The position numbers were made by a program, and so were the translations under genes. Shown one piece after another: positions 1-12,333 of a stretch of DNA of 64,000 nucleotides (within the stretch, counting starts at the first letter, position 1; each line of letters opens with the position of its first letter). Under the pieces are notes generated by a model. It made no database searches, was not told the origin of the DNA, and was given only the letters and a program-made list of their open reading frames with translations. The stretch comes from Symsagittifera roscoffensis (taxonomy: Eukaryota; Xenacoelomorpha; Acoela; Convolutidae), in NCBI RefSeq assembly GCF_963678635.1, contig NC_087063.1, forward strand, positions 36,492,540 to 36,556,539. The letters run 5' to 3'.

Positions 1-36
1 CGCAAGTGATGCGAAGCTCCGCTTTGCCTCTGCGTA
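1..36 (+). repeat. hairpin module A of a dispersed family (edge copy)
   Basis: Matches the recurring core CAAGTGGTGCGAAGCTCCG, CTTCGCCTCT. GCGAAGC and GCTTCGC pair around a 3-base loop in the consensus. Cut by the window edge. Confidence 0.55.
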
Positions 37-3000
37 TAATTTGCCAAAGAAGAAGTTGCCTCATTCGTGAAACCATCGATACCCAGCCTTCTAATGGTTC
101 AATACAAAAGTTCAATTCAAATTCATTAACCTAAGGGACTTCTCTCTCCAATTATAAAAATTCAAATGCCTCGAAAAACGTAAATAACTCGTAAATGACG
201 ATTGAAAAAAAATGATCAATCGATCGATCTTAAGAAATCATGAATTTTGAATTTTGCGAAAAAAGTCAAGCAATCAGTTTTTCTGTTTCATTGAGTTGAT
301 TGACACTTAGCTATGCTTGATGGGCTTTAAAAAATTTTCAAACATTTAGTTCCTTTTTGGCTCAGAATGTGATTTTATCTGATCTCGGTCATTTGGAAAA
401 AAAATCACAATTTTTTCTTTTGTCAAATGATTCCTTCTGATTTAATACATGACATACTCGTATGAACATTTTTAAGAAGTATGAACATTTTTACTCGTAT
501 GAACATTTGCAGTTGTTAAATTACCATTTTAGTCGAGATTGACCTCTAAATTTATGCAAAATTCTACTTCAGTTCAACTAATTTTGCTAACGCTACCACT
601 CATTGTTGTATTTTTCTTCAGAGTACAAAAGTGTTTTCTAGAAAAAAAACAACTGGAACTTGCGCTGGGAGAATGACATAAACAAATGTAAATTGAAGTT
701 TCCTCTTAAGTTGACTTTTTAAACAAAAAATTATCGGTCATTTTTTTGTCTCTTTGGTTTGTTTTAGAAGAAATGTGAAGTTTCTATTAACCTGCGTTGT
801 TTTTGAAAACCGATCGCTGCTCGAACCAGGTCAACGCTTTGTATGCTTCCAGCAGTTTTGAAGTTTTTTTACTAGTTTTTATTAAGAATAAGGACACAGG
901 CGATCCTTATCTTGGTAACTCAGTTCACTTTTTTCAGACTTCCATATTGTTCCACGGAATAAAGTGTGTGATATTAACTTAACCCAAGCAGTACTGGAAT
1001 AGTTGTTAAGTCAATAGAATCACGGCTCAAAGCAATGGGTGTACAAAGCTGTTTATTTAACCATTGATTATTGAGGTAAATTTAATTTCAGTTTCTTGAT
1101 TTTTTATGTTTGGTGCTTGCTTGCGTCTATCACTGCAGCTTGTTTTCTGTGTATAACATGTGTCTGTCTAAGTTTCGAAACAAGTAATCAACCTCAATTC
1201 GACAAGTGTTCTGGCTTGTACGGCATCACATTTTGCCTTTACAGCTTAATTGGTGAGTGATCAAATACGGCGATACATTAGACATCAAAAATCCTGTAAA
1301 AAAATCAAACAAGCAATTTTTTTTTGCTAATTTAATCAAAACACAAAGTTGTTTAGGGTTGCGTTATCAAATCCCAATTAAAATTTTTTTTGGGTGAACT
1401 GCCGGTTTAACAAAATCACTTAAATCATTGGTAACAGCGTGTGCGCGACATGTACAGGCTAAAAAGCTCATTTTCTTGAAATATAAAAATAAACTACTGA
1501 AATACTGGCTGCTGTTACAGTACTCTTGAACAGTTTATTAGTACTTCTGATATTGCAATTTTATTAGGAAAATTTCGATTGTCAAGCTATTATCTGTCTG
1601 CTTAAGTTTTGGTAAATTGGTTTCCACAGCATGAATTTTTGCAATTTTTTTTATTATTTAAGTGGATAGTCATTTTGGTTTATTCCTGTTATTTAGAAAA
1701 TTATTAGCTGCGATTTTGTAGTTTTCTGATTATAAAGTTTATTTGGCCTAAATAGTTCTGGCTGAAGATATATGGACGTAAATATTTCATATTGCGTCAT
1801 TTGGAGGGTGATGATAGGTTTTCTTAGCGGGTTGTGTTTTGGGTGGGGCGATGAGAAAACTTCGGATTTCTAAGCTTTATAGCTTAATTTTTTCTGACCG
1901 CAATTTTGTCGGCTTAACGGAAATCTCACATAATTTTCATGCCGCTAGATACATTTTCTGAATGCTGATATAACGCTGGCAGTTGTTTTTTAAGTTTTAT
2001 TAAAATTGAAATTCATTCGCCGAGACGCACATATAACTTTTTTCGGTTTAACAGCTGTTTAATTTTGTGTCAAATTGCAACATTTTGTGTCAAAAATTTT
2101 TTTGTTTGGATTAATTTTTTTAAATAATTTATTTTGAACAAAAATAAAATTTCGATTTCCAAAAATCTGCTGGAAGGGGCTAAAAACTGTAGTCTAAAGA
2201 AGCTTAGCCCAAAGCACGCCAATTTGCAAAAATTTTCGCTTTGATTGCTCTATCAGATGCGTATATCGATAAAGGCCAACTGATTAATCTTTTAATCTTT
2301 ATTAAAAACATTCCCGTTCTTAAAATACAAGAACGAAAAAACTTGTCTCTTTGCTAATGGTTACAGTAGTGTAATTTGGAAAATTCTGCTTTAACACTGA
2401 TGAAAAAATAAGATCATGCAGAAGGCTTTGAGATGATTCGAAAAATACGTTTAGGTCAGCTGACAGATCAGTAGTCATATCAACTACTAAGAAGTTTTGA
2501 GAGTACGTTATAAAAAAGTTGAAAGTAGCTTTTAGTATCCTGTTATGATTTTCCTGTAATCGTGCAGAAAATTAAATTTCATGAAATTTTGCTTTATATT
2601 TTTCAAAATCTTTTTCCCGGTAGAGTTTTAAAATGGCTTTTATGAAAGTTTTCATTTGTATTCAATGTACTCAATGCCAAAATAATTCATTTCTTAAAAA
2701 CCAATGTTTTTGTTCCGAGTTAATTGCTTGCTTGGAGTTTTTGGAATGATAAATATGTCAGAGATTGAATGGACACTGCCTACTCCTGGAAGCTGTCAAC
2801 AATTTTAAAATTTCAAGCGTTGACAGTTTTCACTTTAAATTTTTTTGATTGAACATAGGCGCATAGTTTTGGAACGAATTGTATTTTGTTTAAACATTGG
2901 TATGCAACATTGGTTCTAATTTTGAATCGTTTATACGCAGTAAGAGTTAGATGGAGGTATATTCATAAAAGTGATGAAAAATGAAAGTATTAACGTCGTT

Positions 3001-3050
3001 TTAGTACTAGCTTGTTTTTTTTTTCAAATTACCCATAAGCAGGAGGAGGG
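37..3050. other. gene-free AT-rich sequence
   Basis: Long A/T runs, with no protein-like frame, tRNA-like fold or obvious repeat boundary recognised. Confidence 0.5.
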
Positions 3051-5025
3051 TTAATTCTTACCCTAGCGTTAAGCAAGGGTACTGCAATTGGGTAATAGAC
3101 TTTTTTTTCTCTTAATTAACTTGGTTCACAGAACTCATTCCTAGACTCCTTCACTCTTTTGCTCATTTTGCAAATACTCCTTCTGTAGGTTGCAAATTTT
3201 AAGCATGGTCTTATTTCAGTTTGTTGTTCTTTAATTCCGCCCTTTTCGAATTTTTAAAAAAATATATTGCTTAGAATTTTTCTGAACTCGATTTACTACC
3301 ATTTTCTTTCTTGTTTTTTTTGTCCTTTTTTGCGACGTTTGATGAGAAAAAGTTGTCTGTGAACGTGTGTGTGTTTCAAGGGAGAGAGGAATCTGAAATT
3401 TTTTAGTAGTTTCAAGTTTTGTTGAATTATTTTTCGGAAGGAACTTGCTTCTGCTCAGAATTTTTCGGCTTTGTTACTGCCTGGTAAATTTTCTTCCGAT
3501 GTAATTTTGTTTTTTATTGTCTGGGCATGCTTTTTTGAAAAGTATTTTTAGGGTAATGAACGTAGTGAGTACTTTTATATAGGACTTGCTGATTTTTTTT
3601 TGTTTTTTTTTAATTATTTAAAAATATTCACGGTCAATTTTAGTTTTTTTGCGGTTTGATTTTTGATTCCATTACGCTTGCGATGAGCAAGCGTTATCAA
3701 ATGAGAATAATTTTTTTTGGGCTGGCAAATTGATTAACATAATCACTTGTATCTTGGTTCATAATGAATTCAAACTTCTATGCGTTCCTGACCAACTTAG
3801 CGTGGAGGTAACAAATTTGCCTGTTTTTTTCCAAACGGGAAGTATTCTCTTTCAAGTTAAAATGTCGGCCAATTATTTCTCTGCTTACCTGTTGTCGGCA
3901 AGTTGTCAAATCGTTTTTTTTTTGCTGCGGAAAATACAACTTGAGTTCTCGCTTACGCACTTTTCATGTTGGTTATAGTATTACCAATCGGTTGTTGAAG
4001 TTTCCTTTTTTTTCATTATGGGAATAACGCATAGTGAGAGGTTCCTCTGCATTGCCGGACACTAACAAAAAATTATATATAAAATTTTATTGCCCTCTGA
4101 TTTTTTTTTACTGCTTTGGCTGTTTTTTCAACTTTTTGAATATTCTGGAAAACTAGCCTGCCATATTTGAGATTTTGAGTTCAGGACGGGTCGTGGAAAG
4201 CTCATTAGCTACAGCAACTATTCGCAAATATTTTCGACTAGAAAAATTATGGCCCTCGAAAAAATTAAAACTTGATTTTCTGACCATTTGTTTTTTTTTT
4301 ATTTTTCAACATTTCTCGAGAACTACCTTCCAAAATTTGAGAATTTGGGTTCAATCGAAACCACAGGTTGAGTGGATGTTTTCCACATATTCGGCTACGC
4401 CCTATTTTTCACGCAAACAAGCTATGGTTCTTAGAAATAACAAGTTTTTGATTTGTTGACCGTTTTTTGGACTTTTCTCCCTAACTATCCTGATATCACT
4501 GGTTTAATAAAATAAAACAGGTTGTTGAAAACCTAACTTTAAAACTGGTTATGCCCAGTTTGCTCAAGAAAAAAGTTATGGCCTTCAAACAAGCCAGTTT
4601 TGGAAAATTCTTTGATTAAGCGCCCTCAAACTGTTCATTGCAGGAAAAAGTCACGGATTTTGGAAATAGTTTTGACCGTTTTTTAAAATTTTTAGCGGTT
4701 TTGTAAAACACTTTTAATTTTCTGAAACTTTACTCTTTTGAATTTGAGATGAAAAATGCAACTGAAAGAACCGATTGCCATGATTGTGCCTGTAGAAACG
4801 GCGGCTTCCTGTTTTTTTGATCTCAGTAATTTAGTAGAAAAACTACTAAGTTTTTTGGCAATTCCACTTTTTTAAATTTTTTTGTGCCGCATCAGTATAG
4901 CAAGCTCATGCCATATCAAACACATAATTTCAGCTAGTCATGAAAATTTTGGCTCAGCTACTTTTTTCAATAATTATAAAAAAGTGTTTTTTTACTCATG
5001 TTTTTTTTATGTTTGTGTTGTATTG

Positions 5026-5064
5026 CAAGTGGTGCGAAGCTCCTCTTCGCCTCTCTGTTTTAAC
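5026..5064 (+). repeat. hairpin module A of a dispersed family
   Basis: Reads GCAAGTGGTGCGAAGCTCC followed by TCTTCGCCTCT. Other copies: plus strand at 10262-10300 and 32478-32516; minus strand at 20799-20836, 21790-21822, 27530-27566, 34133-34170, 44543-44578 and 45117-45152. Confidence 0.65.
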
Positions 5065-5118
5065 TCCACTTCATTTCTTTTCTCAAAAGAAAAGCAACCT
5101 CCACTATCGAACATTATT

Positions 5119-5412
5119 TTAAATTTGGTTGAATATGTAAAATTCGGTCAAATATGTAAATTGGGTTTAATTGGCTGCATTGTATATTTATTGGTCGACC
5201 TAAAAATATTAATGTTTTGAAAATTCGCCCCATCCCACCCAAATTCGAAAAAATCCCAAATCGACCCCGGTTACAACCGTTTGTCAATGAAAAAAAAAAC
5301 ATTTTTTTTTGAAGATGTCAGCTTTTCCTTTGTACTGAAATTGAAAGTAAGTTTTAATAAAATTGATGGTAATTTTTAATAGCACATAATGTTCTTTCGG
5401 CCAGGGCTTTTA
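5119..5412. repeat. direct repeat, first copy (partner at 6135-6413)
   Basis: Shares TATTTATTGGTCGACCTAAA, AAATTCGCCCC, GAAGATGTCAG and TTCTTTCGGCCAGGGCTTTT in the same order with the partner about 1 kb downstream. Moderately diverged. Confidence 0.85.
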
Positions 5413-6134
5413 AATGCAATATAATTTTCAAATGATTTATAGTTTTTTTTAAAAAATATGTATATATTTGAAGATCGTTTTGATATATTCATGTAGTGAT
5501 ACAATTTATTGAACTTCATACACTTTTGTAGCTTTTCTGCATTTTTCCCCCATTTTCAAACAATCCAACGTTGCTGTTTTTAGAATCGAGTCCTTCATCT
5601 CGGTTGCATTTATCGCAAAGGTTTTGAATGATAAATAAATTAGAGAATGAATAGACCCTGCCTGAAAAACCCGAAGTCAACATAGTCTAATGTTTATATA
5701 TTGGGATATATTTTTGTAATGCTGTGTCAAATTTTGTTGAAAAGCAGGAAAAATGAGTCCAATTATAAATCTATTTACTGTGATAAGAGTTTTATGGGCC
5801 TTGTTAAGTGTGAAAATGTTGACGTGGTAAAAAAAAATTGGCTCTGAAAATTTAACTTGTCCTGCCATCGGTGAAATTTTCGAATTAATGCGTTTTTTTT
5901 ACTTTTTATTTGAAGGTTAACTATTAAAGCAGGATTTGAGGTTAATTATTTAAGAAATTACATAGCTTTACTACAGATCACATGCAGATTTAGGCTTGGG
6001 TAGAAAAATGCCCCCTCCCCTTCGCCTTCAGGTGAACGCCCGGATAGAAAACTGCTGTCCCTTTGGCGCCAATAAACACTAATTTCGAGGGAGATTGTGC
6101 GTCTTTTTGTTAAAATGCCCATATACGTATTTTT

Positions 6135-6413
6135 TGTAAATTTGGTTCAATATATAAATTGGGCTTAATTGGGTAAAATTAATTATATTTATTGGTCGAC
6201 CTAAAATATCAATTTTTTGAAAATTCGCCCCCCACCCAAATTCATGAAAATCTCAGATCGACCCCTGCTTCAACCGTTCATCAATGGCACAAACAATTTA
6301 TTTTTTTTGAAGATGTCAGTTTTTCCTTTTTACTGAAAATGATGGTAAGTTTTGATAAAATTAATGGTAATTTTTAATAGCACATAAGGTTCTTTCGGCC
6401 AGGGCTTTTGAAG
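6135..6413. repeat. direct repeat, second copy (partner at 5119-5412)
   Basis: Homologous along its length to 5119-5412, with small indels. It ends about 360 bp from the stop codon of the neuropeptide gene. Confidence 0.85.
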
Positions 6414-6774
6414 TCTGCTTAAATTTCTGAAAAAAACTCTATAGAAAGTTGTAAGCACCCTCCCCTGACCCTGAACTTAAAGATTCACTTTAAGACCATT
6501 TATCCACGGGGGAAAGGACCAACACAAGAGCTGTACAGCTCATCACGGCGAACCGCTGTTGTGCCCCTGTTTACGAACTACATGCTTTTTTTTGGTTATT
6601 TTTCTGGGCTGGTTAATGTTGCTTCACCCTCAAGTTTCTTGAAATAACTTCAATGAAATGGTTGGAAGCAAAAAGAACTAATTCATCTGATTGAATTTCT
6701 GGGAAAATCGATTAGGTTGAACACAAAATGCAAGATAACATTTGACAAACTTAAGTAGAAATTTTGAACTTAAT

Positions 6775-7158
6775 CTAAATCTGGTATCCAGCCATTCGCT
6801 TGAGGATGGAGTATCCGCCCATTCGCTTAGCAAGTCCCCCGAATCCCGTCATTCGCTTCTCGAAGTTCGAATATCCCCCCATGCGCTTCTTAAGTCCCAG
6901 TCCCCCGTAGCCGCCCATTCGTTTCTCAAACACACTATATCCCCCCATTCGCTTGTCGGGCGTCTCTTCCGTCACTCCTCCGAATCTTCGCACGTCGGGC
7001 GATGTGATCAGGTTTCCGAGAGGCTGTCCAAAGTCGTAGATTGCACGGGTCTCAACATTCACCGGGTAGCCCTCGTCTGATGCTCGGACTGCCAAAATGG
7101 CACAGCAGAATAGGAGAAAAGCTGCGGCGACGGCGGCTGAACTAATTTGGGCATTCAT
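6775..7158 (-). CDS. multi-copy MGGY-type neuropeptide precursor, 127 aa
   Basis: Single-exon open frame from ATG 7158 to the stop at 6775. An upstream in-frame TTG at 7167 is not a plausible animal start. Residues 1 to about 27 form a signal peptide: a hydrophobic core AAAFLLFCCAILAV followed by RAS as the likely cleavage region. After an acidic spacer come six short peptides separated by KR or KKR processing sites: MGGYSVFE, MGGYGGLGL (or with one extra K), MGGYSNFE, MTGFGGLA, MGGYSIL and the C-terminal MAGYQI. All begin with Met and carry Gly plus an aromatic residue at positions 3-4. None ends in Gly, so C-terminal amidation is not expected. This layout is typical of a regulated-secretion neuropeptide precursor cleaved by prohormone convertases. 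I do not recognise the family. Pedal-peptide/orcokinin-type precursors share the non-amidated, tandem-copy layout, but the motif is not theirs. It lies downstream of the Chk2 gene on the same strand as a separate gene. Confidence 0.88.
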   Translation of the reverse strand: MNAQISSAAVAAAFLLFCCAILAVRASDEGYPVNVETRAIYDFGQPLGNLITSPDVRRFGGVTEETPDKRMGGYSVFEKRMGGYGGLGLKKRMGGYSNFEKRMTGFGGLAKRMGGYSILKRMAGYQI

Positions 7159-7233
7159 TTTGGGCAACTAGAGACTGCTGTGTTGTGCTTTGTGGTGTTT
7201 TTTGGAGGCCTTTTTAGATGAAAATGGAGAGAA

Positions 7234-7248
7234 GTGTTATTATAACAC
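7234..7248 (-). promoter_or_regulatory. possible TATA box of the neuropeptide gene
   Basis: A 15-bp near-palindrome reads GTGTTATAATAACAC on the minus strand, about 75-90 bp upstream of the ATG at 7158. TATAATA would place a transcription start near 7210, giving a short leader. This rests on position and motif only. Confidence 0.3.
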
Positions 7249-7259
7249 GTCAATTTCAG

Positions 7260-9650
7260 GAGAGGAATTGACTTGTAGATCTTGAAGGATATAATTGGAA
7301 TCAGGTGTGGACGCTGATCGGAACTGAAGCGACAAGTTGGGGGTTTTGAAAGCAAATGAGAGAGCGAATAGCAATTTGAACAGAGGGCTAAGTCGGAAGA
7401 GAAAGAGTGAGCGCAGAAGGAGTCTAATCTCGCGGATTGGAAATGATGGGTGAAAGACCAATTAAAAGTTTAATAAGTGGTCGCGATGGTTTACGGGATT
7501 AGCTGTTCCTTTCTAGCTAAGAAGGGATTTGGGCGCTCTGTGCAATTTCAACTGGTGAGATTAGGATAATTAGATGGGGAGTTTTGAGAAGGTGTGAAAT
7601 TAATAGCCCACTTTGTATCCCTTCTTTGACTTTTCGTATCAATTTTTATTGGCCTGATGCCTCCTCGCCCTATTTGGTAAAACAAACTTGAAAGTGGCCT
7701 CTGTAAAACAGAGTGACGATTGCCGATACCTGTGCTGGCGCTATTTATTAAGTAATGAAACAATGTTCGGGGTCTTGTTGATTGAAAAATATAAGGCGCT
7801 GTTTTGTTAGCCGTGCAATAATTGTTTTTTGTAGCTGGATGATTTTAGATTAAAAGATTTATAAGGGCAGTATGTCGAATAACAAAGGAGCAATCATTTT
7901 TCCATTCAATTGGACGCCTAGTTTTAGCCCAGGTAATCAGACGGAGCAACCATTAAGGGGGCAAAATTAGGCAACTTGGGTCGTTTCTTTTTCTGCTTTG
8001 CTTAGCTCTGTTCATTTCCGGCATTGAATTAGTGCTGTTCTTGATAACGGGACTTAAAAGTTGAGTCTGGTTCCCATAACGCCAACAACACCAATCACGC
8101 TACAACTTCCTGTCCCATTTGATCTGTTACCCTCTATTGACCCCCACCGCCACCAAATCCAATTTGAAATCCCCCTTGCCACCGCACCATCACACTGACT
8201 GTCAAGAAAAGACGGGTGGGGTGGGAGGGACCTCATCAATCGAGTATGAGATTGTTACATGATTATGCAAAAAAGCATAGCCGGATAAAATCTGGATTGG
8301 GCTCGATGAGGGCGCGGTATGAGTATCAAGAACAATTTCGCAATTGGTGTTTATAATTTACCGTACATTATAGAGATAAAGTACGGTATATTTATTCTTA
8401 GTTAAAGAGGGCAGTAATGTCAAGTGAATAAAACAAAACTTGCGCAGAACTACCGTTTGGATGAAACATTTTTAAACTGGCCCTTTAGTCCATACAAAAA
8501 AAATAAAGATAGCCGGTTGCTGTGCAAATGTATGAAAAATTGATAAGTTCAAAACTTGGTCATTTTAAACTTTTTGCTCAATGTTCCCGAAAAAGAAACA
8601 AGACTGCCCGAATATCAAGGCAAAGCCATGAATGTTCAGGTCTCGAATAGTTTTTGTTCAATATAATTTTGATTAATCAAATATTTCCAATATCACATAA
8701 AAAGTGCTAACATTCGAGTGGACTTAAAATGACCAATTAGTTTGCCTCAATTCAGTTACGAACAATTATGATGCGGAATAATTCGGCTTATTAATTCGCG
8801 CGTTGAAGTTATCAGCTACTAATCGAGGGTACTCGCTTGGCAAGCATACTCGCTAGGCAATCCGAAGATAGCCGGATCGATACCCATATGCAGTCAAATT
8901 TTTAAAACTGGGCTGAAAAAACCACCCGGGCATATATATTCCTTAGTTTCTTCAAAAATCGGGTTTTTAAGTTCATTTTAACGCAGTTACAGATGATCCA
9001 ATCACTTTCGAAAGTCCGAACAAAAACTCTTTGAACAAAAAGGCGCAAAACAGAATGCTGATCTCTGAAAAACAAACTGATGTGCTCTTCTTTCACGCTA
9101 TGTGTCCATACCTAGCATATCTATCTATCTCCAACAAACTTCTATTCCATATTGAAGCCTAATTTTGCCAAGTTGATGAAAGTTAAATTATTTTTTTAAA
9201 TTTAATTAAAATTTTTGTTCTTTTTTGAAAAAAAAACAGCGGTTCTTTGGAGCCTCACGGGAACGTATTCAACAAAAAATCTATAATCGGTTTTATTTAA
9301 TTTTGTTTTCAGGCAGTTAAATCCCAGAAAATTTGCCTCTATAATTCCCTATGTTGAGACCATGAGCTGGCCATAACACTATGTTGGCATGGCAGCAAAT
9401 TCCAAAATAGCGGAAATTTTTTAATGATTCACAAATGAAATACTTACACTTCGAAATGACTTGGTCCTCGGAAAATTAAGTTTAGAGTAGCTTTCTTGTG
9501 ACAATAAACTTCAATTCAATATTCAAGCTTTGTTTTGCAAATTCTTTTAATACTAGCGGGATGGTATTTAAGATAATATTTACACTTTTTTCCCGTGAAC
9601 ATTTGCAAAAAATGTGAAGTTGCTTATTACCAAACTTTGTCAATATCGAG
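7260..9650. other. intergenic sequence between the neuropeptide gene and the first SINE
   Basis: The first kilobase is less AT-rich than average and may hold upstream regulatory or 5' untranslated sequence of the neuropeptide gene. A short inverted pair TTACCGTACA and GTACGGTATA lies at 8356-8391. No gene is recognised. Confidence 0.4.
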
Positions 9651-9654
9651 ATCT

Positions 9655-9800
9655 TTTCAGTTGGCCCAGGGATAACGCAGATATCTTTGTACCTTAAAGT
9701 CCTTGGGTTTGAGACCTGGCCGGTTCTTGTTTTTTTTTCACTGTGATTGAAATTGGTAAAGATTGATTTGTCGGACTTTCGTTTATCTGTTTTCACGGCT
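9655..9800 (+). repeat. tRNA-derived SINE-like element, copy a
   Basis: A tRNA-like head with a B-box-like GGGTTTGAGACC (9705-9716), then GGCCGG, a T-rich stretch, an AATTG block and GTCGGA. The same order occurs at 17785-17930, so the two are copies of one family. The head does not fold as a complete tRNA. Confidence 0.55.
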
Positions 9801-12036
9801 CAAAAGCCATTTTGAAGATTATTTTGTGCTATCAGCCTTTTTCATCGTGAAAGCAAGTGTTTTTGGATTACCTCTGTCATCTGTAAAACTCATACTACCT
9901 CGTTGATTGTTTTCCTTGGTTTTCCTTTTTCTTTTTTCCGCTTAAAAACTTTATTCGGACTAAATTGTCTCAGCTTACTTTTTTATTGGCTTAGTAACTC
10001 TATTTTATGTCGCTTCAAAACCAAAAGAAGATTAAATTTTTTCAAAAATCAGGTTGTTTCTGTTGCAAAATTTTACAACCTTTTTGCTCGAATTTTCTAT
10101 GATATTTTTATCGCATTATTTGTTTCTGGACAAATTGGGGTCTACCATTCTTGTCGGCTTAGGTGCTGCTCAGTGAACACGCTTACTCAAAGTTTATTCA
10201 ATACTGTGGTTGTTTTTTTTTCGATTGTATTTCGGAAATTATTGAAATGCTACGCTTGCGTCGTACGCAACTGATGCGAAGTTCAGCTTCGGCTATGTGT
10301 GTCAATTTGGGCCTCAAATTCAAGTTTAACCATCTGGCAAGGTATTTTTTGTTGAAAATTTGGGCGTTTTTAGCAGTGCGCATATTTTCTCTCTTTATTG
10401 AATAATATGTGGTCATTTTAATGCCGATCTTTACAGACACTATCGCGCCGTTCTCCTTCAAGTGTCTTAAATATTCCGAATTTAAACAAGATTCAATTTT
10501 AACTGGGTTATGTTATTTTCGAAATATTTTACTGACGATGGGTAAAAACGCTGAGGGTCAAAAGACACGGGTTATAAGCTCAGGAGGCGCTGTAATTTTA
10601 TTTTTTGTTACGCATGTCGCATTTTACGATAGTCTTTAGATTTGTTTTCTTTTAGTCTGTTAAATTTTCACATTACAGACACGTCAAATAATCAAAAAAC
10701 TGGAACATGCTGAAAAACTAGAGCAGAACGCTTTTATGCCCTCAAAGCATTGGTGAAAAGCAATTGAATCTAAGCTAATACTCCCAATATTTTCTTATCA
10801 TTAATTAGGTAGGTGAGCGAAATTTAACTATAGCTTACAAGCTGTTAGAAAAAACTTGATGAACTCAGAGAATCGAAATAAAAAATCAAAACTAGAGAAA
10901 TGGGGTCGATAGTTTAAATTTTTACTCCGCTGGGAAATCAAGACATTAAAAGACAATCACGTTTTTCTGCGCCAATAGTACTTTTGCTATTAAACAGTGC
11001 AATTTGCATGAACTCAACTTCAAAAAATCACATGACAAACTGCAACAAATCAAACTTAAACGTGAACAAACTTTAGTCTTCTTCCTGAAAAAAAAACCTC
11101 ACGACCAAAAAAAAAGATGAATCACTCCTTTCAAGTAAATTTTATGCGCATTTGATAATAATAGTAAACTAAGCATTTCGACAATGATTTCCTTCAAAAA
11201 TGAATAGTAAAACCTTGCAAATAAACTTATTTTTTTTATCGCTTAAATTTATTTTTTTTAATTTTCGATTCCAAAAAAGCGGAAAAAATAATTCAAAATT
11301 ATATTAAATTGAATAAAACGTAGTTTTCGCGGCACAAACAAAAAATTTATTTCATATTGTAAGCCTGCTGGTTCATTTTTTGAAATTAACTGCTGTCTCA
11401 TTGAAACTAGACTAAAGCTAAAAATCAAAAATTTTAAACAGGTTATCTCGACACTGTCTTTCAAATCAGGACTGAAAGAACTACGATTACATGACATATC
11501 ACACACCATTCTGGTGATAATTTGTGGAACCCGATTTAGCTTAAAACAAAAATGTTAAGTGGTCGCAACAAAAATGGTCAAAGACGTGCTCAGTGCTTTG
11601 GCCATATGTAACTGCTATAAATTGGACTTATTGTTTCAATAGACATATTGTTTCAATACACATATTATTTATGAATGGCAAATTATCCGGACTAATCGTT
11701 CCCACTTGAATGGAGCCAAAATTATTGGTCTTATTAATTCTCTACACGGCTCAAATTATTCGAGCCCAATTAATGGGCAGTTGGAATAGTCAGGGCTTTG
11801 CCCTGATACGAGCAGTCTCCTTACTGTTTTTGTGATAGTTCATTTATGAATAGCAGGCTATCTTTGCAGCAAAAAATAGGCTAAACAATTTTTAAGATAA
11901 ACATTTTTAAAAAAAGCGATCGAGCCATATAACCATGTGACGATTTACAAAAATGGTTAATTTTCTTTGACAGTTGGAATATAATACCAAAACAAAATCA
12001 ATTAAGAATGTGATCATTTGTTCAGCTTGCATAAGT
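9801..12036. other. gene-free sequence downstream of the Chk2 stop
   Basis: Contains hairpin module A at 10262 and unidentified AT-rich DNA. It should include the Chk2 3' untranslated region just below 12037, but I see no clear AATAAA close by. Confidence 0.4.
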
Positions 12037-12333
12037 TCAATTTAGCTTATCGACTTTTGCTTTCTTGGCACCTGAACACGATTCTGAAGAATCTTCCTCT
12101 AACTTCCACACTATGTCCTTCTCTGATACATTTCCTACAGTGAGGTCAGCGTTTTCTTTACACGAGTTCTTCAGTTGCACCGTATTATTCAGCAAGTCCG
12201 CCTCGCTCTCATGTGATATATTTTGCATAACACTTGCATTCACATCTTCTGATGAAGGCTTTTTAGCTGTCGCATCCCTTGTATCGATGTCTTTCTTCAT
12301 CAATTCTTCGACTTGCTTAACCATTACTTCATC
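12037..12333 (-). CDS. chk2: Chk2-like kinase, terminal exon (C-terminal tail)
   Basis: 297 bp from a tttaatag acceptor to the stop codon. It begins [14 protein letters not shown], which lines up with DEDMKRKFQDLL after the kinase domain of Chk2. The rest is acidic, Ser/Asn-rich and probably disordered, ending with [11 protein letters not shown]. The short basic stretch is a candidate nuclear localisation signal. Confidence 0.82.
   Translation of the reverse strand, partial: DEVMVKQVEELMKKDIDTRDATAKKPSSEDVNASVMQNISHESEADLLNNTVQLKNSCKENADLTVGNVSEKDIVWKLEEDSSESCSGAKKAKVDKLN

Noticed and set aside
7159..7167. TTG at 7167 as the start of the neuropeptide precursor
   Set aside because: The ATG at 7158 gives a normal signal peptide and standard initiation.
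8054..8239. Gly/Trp-rich minus-strand frame near 8.1 kb as a gene
   Set aside because: It is short, lacks splice context or any recognised motif, and its composition fits chance translation of a locally GC-richer stretch.
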